From: Alphaproteobacteria bacterium
GTDB taxonomy: Bacteria > Pseudomonadota > Alphaproteobacteria > Bin65
Direction of reading: 5' to 3'
Assembly: GCA_021776685.1 (NCBI GenBank)
Contig: JAJFFJ010000088.1
Span: 1 to 35,221, forward strand
DNA length: 35,221 nucleotides
Part shown: positions 1 to 6,581 of the stretch, one piece after another
Position numbering within the stretch: position 1 is the stretch's first letter
How the letters are laid out: every line of letters begins with the position of its first letter
The notes under the pieces: model-generated
What the model saw: only the letters and a program-made list of their open reading frames with translations
What the model was told of the DNA's origin: nothing
Database searches by the model: none
Made by a program: the position numbers and the translations under genes

Positions 1-66
1 GTTAAAGGTGAGTGTCGCCACCCCATCCTCAATCTCCAGCAAAATGTTCTTGTAGTCTTTGGCCAA
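1..66 (-). CDS. Enoyl-CoA hydratase/isomerase (crotonase) family protein, N-terminal fragment cut by the window edge
   Basis: Only the first 22 codons lie in the window; the gene runs off the left edge. Read on the minus strand from a TTG at 66, the product begins MAKDYKNILLEIEDGVATLTFN. This is the usual first beta-hairpin of crotonase-family enzymes, where a short polar start is followed by 'E-x-E-D-G-V-A-T-(I/L)-T-(L/F)-N'. No ATG or GTG lies in frame just upstream. A GGGAGGG Shine-Dalgarno sits a few bases before the TTG, which decides the start. Crotonases act on acyl-CoA thioesters, for example hydration in beta-oxidation. The exact substrate cannot be told from 22 residues. The nearby insertion sequence lies upstream of this gene, not inside it. 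Confidence 0.65.
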   Translation of the reverse strand, partial: MAKDYKNILLEIEDGVATLTFN

Positions 67-267
67 TGTACCCTCCCGAGGCTGGTGTATGTCATTCGCG
101 CGACAATAGCCAAGAATTGGAACCCAAGTCACCGGCAGAGGCATACGCGGGCCATCGATGCCTTTCTTTGACCCACTCCCCTCCCACCAATATGTGGATT
201 GTCAAATCGCGCTCGAGTTAAGGACCATCCTGAATGCCGCTCCGGAGGCTATGTCCGTTTCTGATGC

Positions 268-282
268 TGTGGACGGCTCTCC
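268..282 (+). repeat. Left subterminal inverted repeat of the IS1111-type element
   Basis: TGTGGACGGCTCTCC; pairs with the complement of 1599-1613 with one mismatch. Confidence 0.85.
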
Positions 283-288
283 ACTGAG

Positions 289-312
289 GTTGCAGGATAT
301 TCTGCAACTTTT
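289..312 (+). terminator. Hairpin plus T-run inside the IS left end, upstream of the transposase ribosome binding site
   Basis: GTTGCAG (289-295) and CTGCAAC (302-308) form a perfect 7-bp stem with a 6-base loop, followed at once by TTTT (309-312). The Shine-Dalgarno of the transposase begins at 318. It looks like a weak intrinsic terminator that would limit read-through into the transposase from outside promoters. The T-run is short, so it may instead be a translational control hairpin. Confidence 0.45.
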
Positions 313-329
313 GAACCAGGAGGAGAGCC

Positions 330-1358
330 ATGGAACAGATCAGGGTAATTGGATTGGATATCGCGAAGTCGGTTTTCCAGGTGCACGGCGTTGATGGCGA
401 GGGCGAGGTTGTTGTTCGGCGTCGTCTGAAGCGGTCGCGTGTGGTGCCGTTCTTCGCATCGATTGAACCGTGCAGGATAGGCATTGAGGCGTGTGCTACC
501 TCGCACTTCTGGGCACGGGAACTGGGGGCGCTGGGGCACGATGTGAAGCTGATGCCGCCTGCCTATGTGAAGCCCTACGTGAAGCGCCAGAAGAACGACG
601 CGGCGGATGCGGAAGCGATCTGCGAAGCGGTAACGCGACCGACGATGCGCTTTGTACCGGTGAAGACAACAGAGCAGCAAAGCGTGATGGTGCTGCATCG
701 GGTCCGTGAACTCTTGATGGGCCAGCGCGTCCGGCTGTCGAATGCAATCCGGGGTCATATGGCGGAGTTCGGCCTGATAGCGCCGATCGGGCGTATCGGT
801 CTGCAAAGACTGATCGAGACCATCGACGATGAGACCGATGACCGGGTGCCGCCCGGCGCGCGTCTCTGCATCAGGATGTTGGTCGATCAGCTTCTGCTGG
901 TAAATGTCCAGGTGCTTGAGAATGACCGCCAGATCAGAGCGAGCGCCAGTTCATCCGAGGTCGGCCGGCGGCTGATGGAGATACCGGGCATCGGCCCTGT
1001 CATTGCCAGCGCCCTGATCGCCACCGTGCCCGATCCGAAGGCTTTCCGCTGCGGGCGGAACCTGTCGGCCTGGATAGGTCTGGTGCCAAGACAAAACTCG
1101 AGCGGCGGCAAGGAGCGTCTCGGCGGCATCACCAAACAGGGTAATCGCTACCTGCGTAAGATGCTGGTAGTCGGCGCCATGGCGGTGATCCGCTACGCAC
1201 AGCGAAACGGCACGCGCCGGCCGTGGCTGGTGCAGCTGATGGCGCGGCGCACGACCAAAATTGCTGCCGTGGCGCTGGCCAACAAGACCGTGCGCATGGT
1301 CTGGGCGATCATGGTGAGCGGTGAACGCTACAGGGAACCGGTGCCGCTGGCGGCATAG
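330..1358 (+). CDS. IS110-family (IS1111 group) DEDD transposase
   Basis: This 342-residue recombinase moves the element; the usual family length is 320-400. The N-terminal RuvC-like DEDD domain starts with GLDIAKSVFQVHG (D10). It continues with IGIEACATSHFWA (E53) and KNDAADAEAI (D90, D93), the expected acidic set. The C-terminal Transposase_20 domain has the helix-hairpin-helix-like IPGIGPVIASALIATV and the segment GLVPRQNSSGGKERLGG, which holds the conserved serine thought to act as nucleophile. The ATG at 330 follows an AGGAGGAGAG Shine-Dalgarno (318-326). The reading frame is intact, so the enzyme is probably functional. Confidence 0.95.
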   Translation: MEQIRVIGLDIAKSVFQVHGVDGEGEVVVRRRLKRSRVVPFFASIEPCRIGIEACATSHFWARELGALGHDVKLMPPAYVKPYVKRQKNDAADAEAICEAVTRPTMRFVPVKTTEQQSVMVLHRVRELLMGQRVRLSNAIRGHMAEFGLIAPIGRIGLQRLIETIDDETDDRVPPGARLCIRMLVDQLLLVNVQVLENDRQIRASASSSEVGRRLMEIPGIGPVIASALIATVPDPKAFRCGRNLSAWIGLVPRQNSSGGKERLGGITKQGNRYLRKMLVVGAMAVIRYAQRNGTRRPWLVQLMARRTTKIAAVALANKTVRMVWAIMVSGERYREPVPLAA

Positions 1359-1598
1359 AACACGCGCCGGCCCCTAAAGAGATTGGAAAGGGCGAAAAGG
1401 ATGTAATGCGATCAACCGGTCGATACCGGGAAACGGGAAAACCCAGTTTAGCCAGAGCGCCTTCGAGCGCGTGTTTTTGATCGGGAACCGTTTCAGCGGA
1501 AGGCATTATGGCCAGCGGCTCAGCTACGCCGCATCAACAGGCCGAACACATGGCCGCACCGACCAGTAACGCAGAACATCAATTAAACCCTTGCCAAA
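1359..1598 (+). ncRNA. Candidate bridge/seeker guide RNA region of the IS1111-type element
   Basis: This is about 240 noncoding bases between the transposase stop and the right inverted repeat. IS110-family transposases use an RNA from a noncoding end of the element to choose the target; in the IS1111 group this RNA is encoded downstream of the transposase. The stretch contains short self-complementary pieces, for example CCGG-TCGATA-CCGG near 1415 and GAGCGC-CTTC-GAGCGC near 1455. I cannot define its ends or its guide loops by eye. The assignment rests on position and family, not on a recognised sequence. Confidence 0.4.
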
Positions 1599-1613
1599 GG
1601 GGAGCCGTCCACA
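1599..1613 (-). repeat. Right subterminal inverted repeat of the IS1111-type element
   Basis: Plus strand GGGGAGCCGTCCACA; its reverse complement TGTGGACGGCTCCCC matches the left repeat at 14 of 15 bases. Confidence 0.85.
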
Positions 1614-1802
1614 CATGACCCAAAGGCGACATCACGTTGATGAGGTTGCGGTTTTTCTTAGTAGAGCTAGCTGCAACTTGGCTCTGTGCGGCGACATTCC
1701 AGCCCGTGGTCTGGGAAGGGGCAGTCGCCCGCGGTTCCCTGCAATTCGGCTCCGACGTTTCTTCCGTTGAAGCCGAGGGTTCTCGTCCAAGACGTCAAAT
1801 GG

Positions 1803-1808
1803 TATAAT
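1803..1808 (+). promoter_or_regulatory. Consensus -10 hexamer (TATAAT) ahead of the small secreted protein gene
   Basis: A perfect TATAAT lies 42 bases before the ATG at 1851. At 17-18 bases upstream only a weak -35 match (TTCTCG, 1780-1785) is present. The site is outside the insertion sequence. Confidence 0.4.
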
Positions 1809-1850
1809 TGCGCATTAGGCCAAAGATAATCGCCAATGCGAGGTGCTAAC

Positions 1851-2336
1851 ATGAAGCAGTTAATCTTCTTTGGATTTCTCGCCTTTTCAGTTTCACAGAT
1901 TGGCACCGCACGGTTCATCCAACCCGCCTCCGCGCAGTCACTTGCTCAATCTGGACAGCGGTTTGTCTATATACATCGCAAAATCTACCAACACCGCACT
2001 CCCACGATCATCACGACCTGCAATTGCTATCTGTTGTCCTATTCGGCGTGGGTCCAGAATGGATACCAAGTGGGCCGCTATGCTTCACTCTCTCGAGCGA
2101 TAGCAGTCCGAAATGTGCTGGCACGGAGGCGGAGTACCTGCCCTGGCAAATGTCGAACACCGCTGGTTGCGCGCCGCCGTCATCAACCCCGCCACGGGGC
2201 ATGTACAAAGAAGCGGCGTCAATGGTTGTTTTTCCAAGGTTTGTATTGCGCAAAGCTATCGAAGCAGGGGCAGCACGCTGCGCTTGAGCAGTGTAGGGCG
2301 AAGTACCACCAGCGGAAACGTATATGGGGCTGCTGA
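1851..2336 (+). CDS. Hypothetical secreted Cys/Arg-rich small protein
   Basis: I do not recognise this 161-residue protein. It begins with a typical signal peptide: MKQ, a hydrophobic stretch of about 15 residues, and a likely cleavage after PASAQS (about residue 30). The mature part holds eight cysteines, including a CNC motif and spaced single Cys towards the C-terminus. The second half is strongly basic, with many Arg, Lys and His. A GAGGTG Shine-Dalgarno (1840-1845) and a TATAAT box (1803) fit the ATG at 1851 better than the upstream in-frame ATG at 1836. The neighbours are a mobile element and a tRNA remnant, so this is accessory DNA. Other frames here are also partly open, so a decayed or frameshifted gene is possible. 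Confidence 0.45.
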   Translation: MKQLIFFGFLAFSVSQIGTARFIQPASAQSLAQSGQRFVYIHRKIYQHRTPTIITTCNCYLLSYSAWVQNGYQVGRYASLSRAIAVRNVLARRRSTCPGKCRTPLVARRRHQPRHGACTKKRRQWLFFQGLYCAKLSKQGQHAALEQCRAKYHQRKRIWGC

Positions 2337-2395
2337 CAAACCAAGAATGGTAGGTTGCACCCACTACTGCGAAATGGCACGCGTCCGAACAAGAA

Positions 2396-2423
2396 ATGTC
2401 CGCTGTTGGCTATTAGCGGACGT
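2396..2423. repeat. Hairpin-forming intergenic repeat-like element
   Basis: GTCCGCT (2398-2404) and AGCGGAC (2415-2421) pair perfectly around a 10-base loop. An A-T pair and a T-G wobble extend the stem to nine. A third AGCGGA-type copy occurs just after it (around 2463 and 2483). The style resembles the 'ATGTCCGCT...AGCGGACAT' intergenic repeats often seen in alphaproteobacterial genomes. That match is from memory, not from a search. Confidence 0.4.
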
Positions 2424-2551
2424 CACCAACACACAGAAATAACGGCCCGTTTGCACTTGGAAGCGGACTATCGGGACCACTAGCGGATCAATTGTCTCGG
2501 CGCGTTCGTGAGCCTCAGGATCAAATCACAGAATGGGTCCAGGAAAATTGG

Positions 2552-2579
2552 GCGCCCGGGATGATTCGAACGCCTAACC
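2552..2579 (-). repeat. Degenerate copy of a tRNA-Arg 3' end (possible attachment-site scar)
   Basis: Read on the minus strand, 2552-2579 matches the T-arm and acceptor 3' strand of the tRNA-Arg(ACG) gene (33550-33577) at 25 of 28 bases, including TTCGAATC and CCCGGGCGC. The rest of the tRNA is absent and the T-stem no longer pairs well. Such partial tRNA 3' ends are what tyrosine-recombinase integration leaves behind. No integrase gene lies beside it in the window. Confidence 0.55.
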
Positions 2580-2586
2580 GTCGCGT

Positions 2587-3330
2587 CTATCTGTATTCGG
2601 GATTGGGGTGATCGAACCGGCAGCCGGCGTCCCATTCACTGCGCTGGTTGCCATGAGCAGGAATGCCACCCGCATCTTTCACCATGCGCGCCATATGCAA
2701 GAGGTTCCAGGTCATAAATGTGGCGTTGCGCTGGGTGAAATCGTTCGTCAATCCACCTGAATCCGTGTCCAGATAGGACGGCCCCGGCCCGGCTTCGCCG
2801 ATCCAGCCGGCGTCGGCCTGTGGCGGCACCGTGTATCCAAGATGCTGCAACGCATAGAGGATGCTCATGGCGCAATGTTTGATGCCGTCCTCGTTTCCGG
2901 TGACGATGCAGCCGCCGACCTTACCGTAATAGGCGTATTGACCGGCGTTGTTCAGCTGGCCGGACATGCCGTAGAGCCTCTCGATCACTTGGGTGCAGAT
3001 AGAGGATTTCTCGCCAAGCCAGATCGGCGTGCCGAGCACCAGGATCTCTGCGGCCTGAACCTTCTCAAACAGGGCGGGCCAGTCATCGACCGGCGATCCG
3101 TGTTCCGTCATATCGGGATAGACGCCGAAGGCGAGCTTGTGGTCGGCAGGGCGGATCACTTCGACGCTGACGCTATTCTTTTCCATGATCGCGCGTGGTA
3201 CCGCCAGCAGACCATCCGTGTGGGACACTTCAGGCGACGGCTTCAGGGTACAGTTGATGAAGACCGCTGACAGATCGGAAAAATCCGCCGGGTTCTCTGC
3301 GCACAGCTTTTCCTGGAGTTCGTTCAGCAT
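2587..3330 (-). CDS. Flavodoxin-like NAD(P)H-dependent oxidoreductase
   Basis: This 247-residue protein resembles the NADPH-dependent FMN reductase/flavodoxin-fold family. The core reads beta-strand 'AVFINCTLKPSPEVSHTDGL', the phosphate-binding region for FMN. It is followed by 'AAEILVLGTPIWLGEKSS', the conserved P-x-W loop, then 'GKVGGCIVTGNEDG' for the isoalloxazine side. It probably binds FMN and transfers electrons from NAD(P)H to an unknown acceptor in the cytoplasm. The open frame extends to a TTG at 3432, but the extra residues are low-complexity, so I place the start at the ATG at 3330 (MLNELQEKL). It lies 121 bases downstream of the ferritin-like gene on the same strand, so the two may be co-transcribed. 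Confidence 0.8.
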   Translation of the reverse strand: MLNELQEKLCAENPADFSDLSAVFINCTLKPSPEVSHTDGLLAVPRAIMEKNSVSVEVIRPADHKLAFGVYPDMTEHGSPVDDWPALFEKVQAAEILVLGTPIWLGEKSSICTQVIERLYGMSGQLNNAGQYAYYGKVGGCIVTGNEDGIKHCAMSILYALQHLGYTVPPQADAGWIGEAGPGPSYLDTDSGGLTNDFTQRNATFMTWNLLHMARMVKDAGGIPAHGNQRSEWDAGCRFDHPNPEYR

Positions 3331-3451
3331 AATCCGCTCGCTGGTTTGATTTGAAGAAGGGGGAGGCAGATTGAGGGGGCGCTTGCCAACCTCACCGAGG
3401 ATCGGCTGGCTGTTCTCCGACGCTGCCTCCAACCATCGGAGACGATCCGCG

Positions 3452-3925
3452 TCACGCGGCTTCGGGCAGCGGGATGAATGTCACCGGCACGGGGTTCTCG
3501 CCCAACGCGCCAAGCAGCACCGACCAGTGCATCGCTTCATCGCCGGAGATGCTCGCCGCGGTCTCTGCGAGTTCGGGATTTTTGAAATTTGCGACAGTAC
3601 TCAGATGACCGCTGGCCGCACTTTTCTCGAGAGTAACGGCATATCTCAGGATGTCTTCCTGGCTGGCGAGCGGCGGATAGTCCTTCGCATAGTCGCCGGC
3701 CGCCAGCGGCTCGACGGGCGTGCCGCCGTATCCTTCGATCAATGAACGCAGCAACTCAGCGTGGCCGCTGTGATCGGACTGGAACTTTTTTGCAACGTCG
3801 GCCACGGCGTCTGCCAGCAGTCCGCTGTCGAGCGCGGCTTGGTAAGCAGCGATGCCGAAATACTCGCCGGACAGCGACCTGTTGAGGAGGTCCAAATCGT
3901 TTTGAATGTCAGCTTCGTGGGTCAT
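3452..3925 (-). CDS. Ferritin-like domain protein
   Basis: The 157-residue product is a four-helix ferritin-like protein. Candidate di-iron ligands are E21 (in LSGEYFGIAAY), H55 and E57 (HSGHAELL), E100 (VTLEKSA), and E130/H133 (GDEAMHW, the E-x-x-H pair). No signal peptide is seen, so it is probably cytoplasmic. Ferritin-like proteins of this size store iron, scavenge peroxide, or have no known role. The start is supported by an AAGGAT just upstream. The gene is divergent from a LysR regulator with a candidate LysR box between them, so LysR control is a reasonable guess. The flavodoxin-like gene downstream could supply electrons. Confidence 0.78.
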   Translation of the reverse strand: MTHEADIQNDLDLLNRSLSGEYFGIAAYQAALDSGLLADAVADVAKKFQSDHSGHAELLRSLIEGYGGTPVEPLAAGDYAKDYPPLASQEDILRYAVTLEKSAASGHLSTVANFKNPELAETAASISGDEAMHWSVLLGALGENPVPVTFIPLPEAA

Positions 3926-3979
3926 GTGTCGTATCCTTGATTGGGTTTCGTCGGGGTTCAGGGATCGAAGAAGCCCCTG

Positions 3980-3997
3980 ATCCGGGTCATCCCGGAT
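3980..3997. promoter_or_regulatory. Perfect 7-bp dyad between the divergent ferritin-like and lysR genes
   Basis: ATCCGGG-TCAT-CCCGGAT is a perfect inverted repeat in the divergent promoter region, 55 bases upstream of the ferritin-like start. It may be an operator or an mRNA leader hairpin. The owner is unknown. Confidence 0.35.
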
Positions 3998-4055
3998 GTC
4001 AAAAAACCTATCGGGACCACGGGTTCGGCTCCAATATCACCTGACTCTCGGTTTC

Positions 4056-4070
4056 ATAGGCGGCGGCTAT
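4056..4070. promoter_or_regulatory. Candidate LysR-type regulator box (T-N11-A)
   Basis: ATAG-GCGGCGG-CTAT is a T-N11-A motif inside an interrupted dyad, the usual recognition pattern of LysR-type regulators. It lies 98 bases upstream of the lysR start and 130 bases upstream of the ferritin-like start, a normal position for an autoregulatory and activating site. Confidence 0.5.
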
Positions 4071-4168
4071 AGAGGCCCAATTGATCTACAAGCCGACCCG
4101 CCGGTTGAAGGACATGCAGACAGGGCTATTTCATCTGGCATAAGGCTGGATGCCCTGGGGAGGCTGAT

Positions 4169-5047
4169 ATGGAAATGCATCAGGTCCGCTATTTCCTGGC
4201 AGTTAGCGAAACGCTCAATTTCACCCGCGCCGCCGAGCAATGCAGCGTTGCGCAGCCTTCCCTGACGCGCGCCATCATGAATCTGGAGCAGGAACTGGGC
4301 GGCAAGCTCTTCCACAGGGAACGCAACAACACGCACCTCACTGAACTCGGCCGCATGATGGAGCCGTATCTGAGCGAGATTTTGGTGCAGTCCCAGGCTG
4401 CCAAAGCCCAGGCTCAGGCGGCTGCGGAACTGAACAACGTCACGCTGACCATAGGCGTCATGTGTTCGCTGGCGCCGCAGTTATTTTCCGGCTTCCTCCG
4501 AGCCTTCCACACGCGCAGTCCGGGGATCGAGCTGAACATCGTGGACGAACCGGTTGCGAGCCTCGCCACCATGCTTACCAAGGGCGAGATCGAGGTTGCG
4601 ATTTACGGGTGCCCGGAAGGCCACGATGATACTTTTCATGTTCTGCCGCTTTTTGAGGAGCGGTTCGTCATCGTTGTCCCTGGGGGTCATCCATTCTGTG
4701 ACCTGGAGACCGTGAAGGGCCGCGACCTGGACGGGCAATCTTACGTCAACCGCGCTCACTGCGAATATAACGACCACGCGGACAACGTCTTGGCCGACCT
4801 CGGCATCAGCGCGAAGCGGGTATTCCGAAGCGAACGCGATGGCTGGGTTCAGGGAATGATCGAGGCCGGATTGGGTTACGGGTTTTTCCCTGAATCGTCC
4901 GTCACCAATCCGGAGTTAACCGTCCGGCCGCTGGTTGAACCGACGTTCGTCCGAACGGTGGATCTAGTCACCGCACGCGGCCGGCCACATTCGGCAGCGG
5001 TTGGCGCCTTCGTCCGCGAAGCCAGCGCGCACCGTTGGCCACGCTAG
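4169..5047 (+). CDS. LysR-family transcriptional regulator
   Basis: The 292-residue length is normal for the family. Residues about 4-62 form the winged helix-turn-helix (VRYFLAVSETLNFTRAAEQCSVAQPSLTRAI, then LEQELGGKLFHRE). A linker helix rich in Ala and Gln follows. From about residue 92 the periplasmic-binding-protein-like effector domain begins (LTIGVMCSLAPQLFSGFLRAFH). The inducer is unknown. GGGGAGG (4157-4163) is well placed for the ATG at 4169. It is divergent from the ferritin-like gene and the candidate box at 4056-4070 lies between them, so it probably regulates that gene and itself. Confidence 0.93.
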   Translation: MEMHQVRYFLAVSETLNFTRAAEQCSVAQPSLTRAIMNLEQELGGKLFHRERNNTHLTELGRMMEPYLSEILVQSQAAKAQAQAAAELNNVTLTIGVMCSLAPQLFSGFLRAFHTRSPGIELNIVDEPVASLATMLTKGEIEVAIYGCPEGHDDTFHVLPLFEERFVIVVPGGHPFCDLETVKGRDLDGQSYVNRAHCEYNDHADNVLADLGISAKRVFRSERDGWVQGMIEAGLGYGFFPESSVTNPELTVRPLVEPTFVRTVDLVTARGRPHSAAVGAFVREASAHRWPR

Positions 5048-5192
5048 GGCACCGGTGGCACGCCGCTAGCTGCCTTGCGCAATCACGCTCTCTTCTGTGC
5101 CATACTGGGCGCAGCTGGATCGCGTCGCAGAGGCGTCGGCCGCCTGACAAGATATCCAGTATTTAAAAACCTGCGAGATCGGAAATCCAGCA

Positions 5193-5456
5193 ATGTCCAA
5201 GCCATCACAAGATGAACTGGCCCAGGCCCTGGCGGCTGCTGGCGCCAGCCACCATGAATATGAGCAATCCCACCTCAAAGGTGAACGCGACGAGCAATGG
5301 GCAGGGTATTACGCCGCCTACACCTTGGGTCGCCTGGGGGACTTCCTTGCACCGAGCAGCCTTACCGGGTTGCTGGAGACAGCTCCCGCTGGAGACGATT
5401 GGGCGACCGCGGCGTCGGCCTATATTCTGGAGCAGATGGCGGCGCAAGACGCTTGA
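5193..5456 (+). CDS. Small conserved-looking hypothetical protein
   Basis: I do not recognise this 87-residue protein. It has no signal peptide or membrane segment. It is acidic and mainly helical, with a centre of aromatic and charged residues (HHEYEQSHLKGERDEQWAGYYAAYTLGRLGDF) that looks selected. The C-terminal end is Ala-rich. It stands alone between the lysR gene and a glutathione S-transferase, with 145 bases upstream and 209 downstream. The ATG is a reasonable start but has only a weak purine-rich stretch (GAGATCGGAAA) before it. Codon use agrees with neighbouring genes. Confidence 0.6.
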   Translation: MSKPSQDELAQALAAAGASHHEYEQSHLKGERDEQWAGYYAAYTLGRLGDFLAPSSLTGLLETAPAGDDWATAASAYILEQMAAQDA

Positions 5457-5665
5457 ACCGGTCGATAATTAGAGCCCGCTTCTGGCGATTAGCAGAGATC
5501 TGATGCGGAAATGTTTGCAGCATTCGCCCCACTGTAGAACGCACTGCGGCATGTGATGATCCGGGCATGGTCACATCGACCGTCTTGGAAGAGAATGCCG
5601 CCGCAGCGAAATGTTGGCGGCGGGTGCCGGCACATGCGCCAACTGACTGAGAGGGATCCGCACAG

Positions 5666-6454
5666 ATGTTGAAGCTCTATCACGGGACGACTTCGGTCTG
5701 CGCCATCAAGGTGCGGCTGGTGCTGGTGGAGAAGGGCCTCGACTGGGAGGGCGAGATTCTTAATCTCCAGCGCGGCGATCAGCATCAACCTGACTATCTG
5801 AAACTTAATCCCAACGGGGTGGTTCCAACGCTGGTGCATGACGGCAATGTCATCGCCGAATCCAGCGTCATTCTCAGCTATCTGGATGAAGCGTTCCCCA
5901 ATCCACCGCTGATGCCGGCTGATCCCGTGTTGTGCGCCCGCGCGCGAATCTGGATGAAACGGGTCGACGACATCCTGCACGCCGCCATCGGTGCGGTCAC
6001 CTTTGCCACTGCCAACCGGAAGGTGCTGATCCGGAAATCGCCGGAAGAGCTGGCCGCCCATTTCGAGCGGATCCCCGACCCCGCCTATCGCGAACGCCAG
6101 CGGCAATCGGTGGAAATGGGCCTCGGCGCGCCGCTGGTCGAAGGCGCGATCCGGCACTATGACAAGGCGATCGGTCAGATGGACGCCGACCTGGCTGACA
6201 CCACGTATCTGGCCGGTGACTCCTGGTCGCTCGCCGATGCCGCGCTGACTCCCTATATCAATCGCGCCGAGATGCTGGGAATGGAAGGCCTCTGGGACAA
6301 CCGCCCGAATGTGGCGCGTTGGTTCGCCGATATGAAGGTGCGACCGACCTACGCCACCTGTATTACCGACGTCCTGACAGCGGCGGATCTCGACCGGTTC
6401 GACATTCCCCGAGACGAGGTCGACGCCAGGGTGCGCGAGATAGTCGCCGTCTGA
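5666..6454 (+). CDS. Glutathione S-transferase family protein
   Basis: The 262 residues show the two-domain GST layout. The N-terminal thioredoxin-like domain (about 1-80) starts MLKLYHGTTSVCAIKVRLVLVEKGL. It has the cis-Pro loop NPNGVVPTLV and the glutathione-contacting 'ESSVILSYLDE'. The helical C-terminal domain (about 90-230) contains the conserved 'YLAGDSWSLADAALTPYINR' (N-capping box and Asp). It probably conjugates or reduces an electrophile with glutathione, or cleaves an ether bond. The length is slightly above average because of a C-terminal extension. It precedes a PhyH-type dioxygenase on the same strand at 127 bases, which may reflect a shared catabolic role, but the spacing leaves room for a separate promoter. 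Confidence 0.9.
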   Translation: MLKLYHGTTSVCAIKVRLVLVEKGLDWEGEILNLQRGDQHQPDYLKLNPNGVVPTLVHDGNVIAESSVILSYLDEAFPNPPLMPADPVLCARARIWMKRVDDILHAAIGAVTFATANRKVLIRKSPEELAAHFERIPDPAYRERQRQSVEMGLGAPLVEGAIRHYDKAIGQMDADLADTTYLAGDSWSLADAALTPYINRAEMLGMEGLWDNRPNVARWFADMKVRPTYATCITDVLTAADLDRFDIPRDEVDARVREIVAV

Positions 6455-6497
6455 CTGCGCTCCAACCGTGACTCCTTCGGGCGCGTTTCAGAATGGT

Positions 6498-6509
6498 TTG
6501 TCCTGACAA
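6498..6509. promoter_or_regulatory. Short perfect dyad upstream of the PhyH-type gene
   Basis: TTGTC-CT-GACAA is a perfect inverted repeat 72 bases upstream of the dioxygenase start. It could be an operator. It is short enough to occur by chance. Confidence 0.25.
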
Positions 6510-6581
6510 GGCTCTACACTGAATTCGGCGCAAGCCCTATATTGGCCGCTCATTTTTGATCGTGCCCGGAAAGGCTCAAAA

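Larger units (their letters stand above)
268..1613 (+). mobile_element. IS110-family insertion sequence, IS1111-type, apparently complete
   Basis: A full-length DEDD transposase gene is bracketed by 15-base inverted repeats at 268-282 and 1599-1613 that match at 14 of 15 positions. The coordinates given are the outer edges of these repeats. IS1111-type elements have subterminal repeats, so the true ends probably lie a few bases further out on each side. There is a short left end (283-329) and a long right noncoding end (1359-1598), as expected when the guide RNA of an IS1111 element is encoded downstream of the transposase. No target-site duplication is expected for this family, and I see none. 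Confidence 0.88.

Noticed and set aside
249-806. 185-residue open frame antisense to the transposase
   Set aside because: Shadow of the transposase frame; no family features and the plus-strand gene is certain.
1667-1918. 83-residue minus-strand open frame
   Set aside because: Overlaps the promoter and signal peptide region of the better supported plus-strand gene and has no features of its own.
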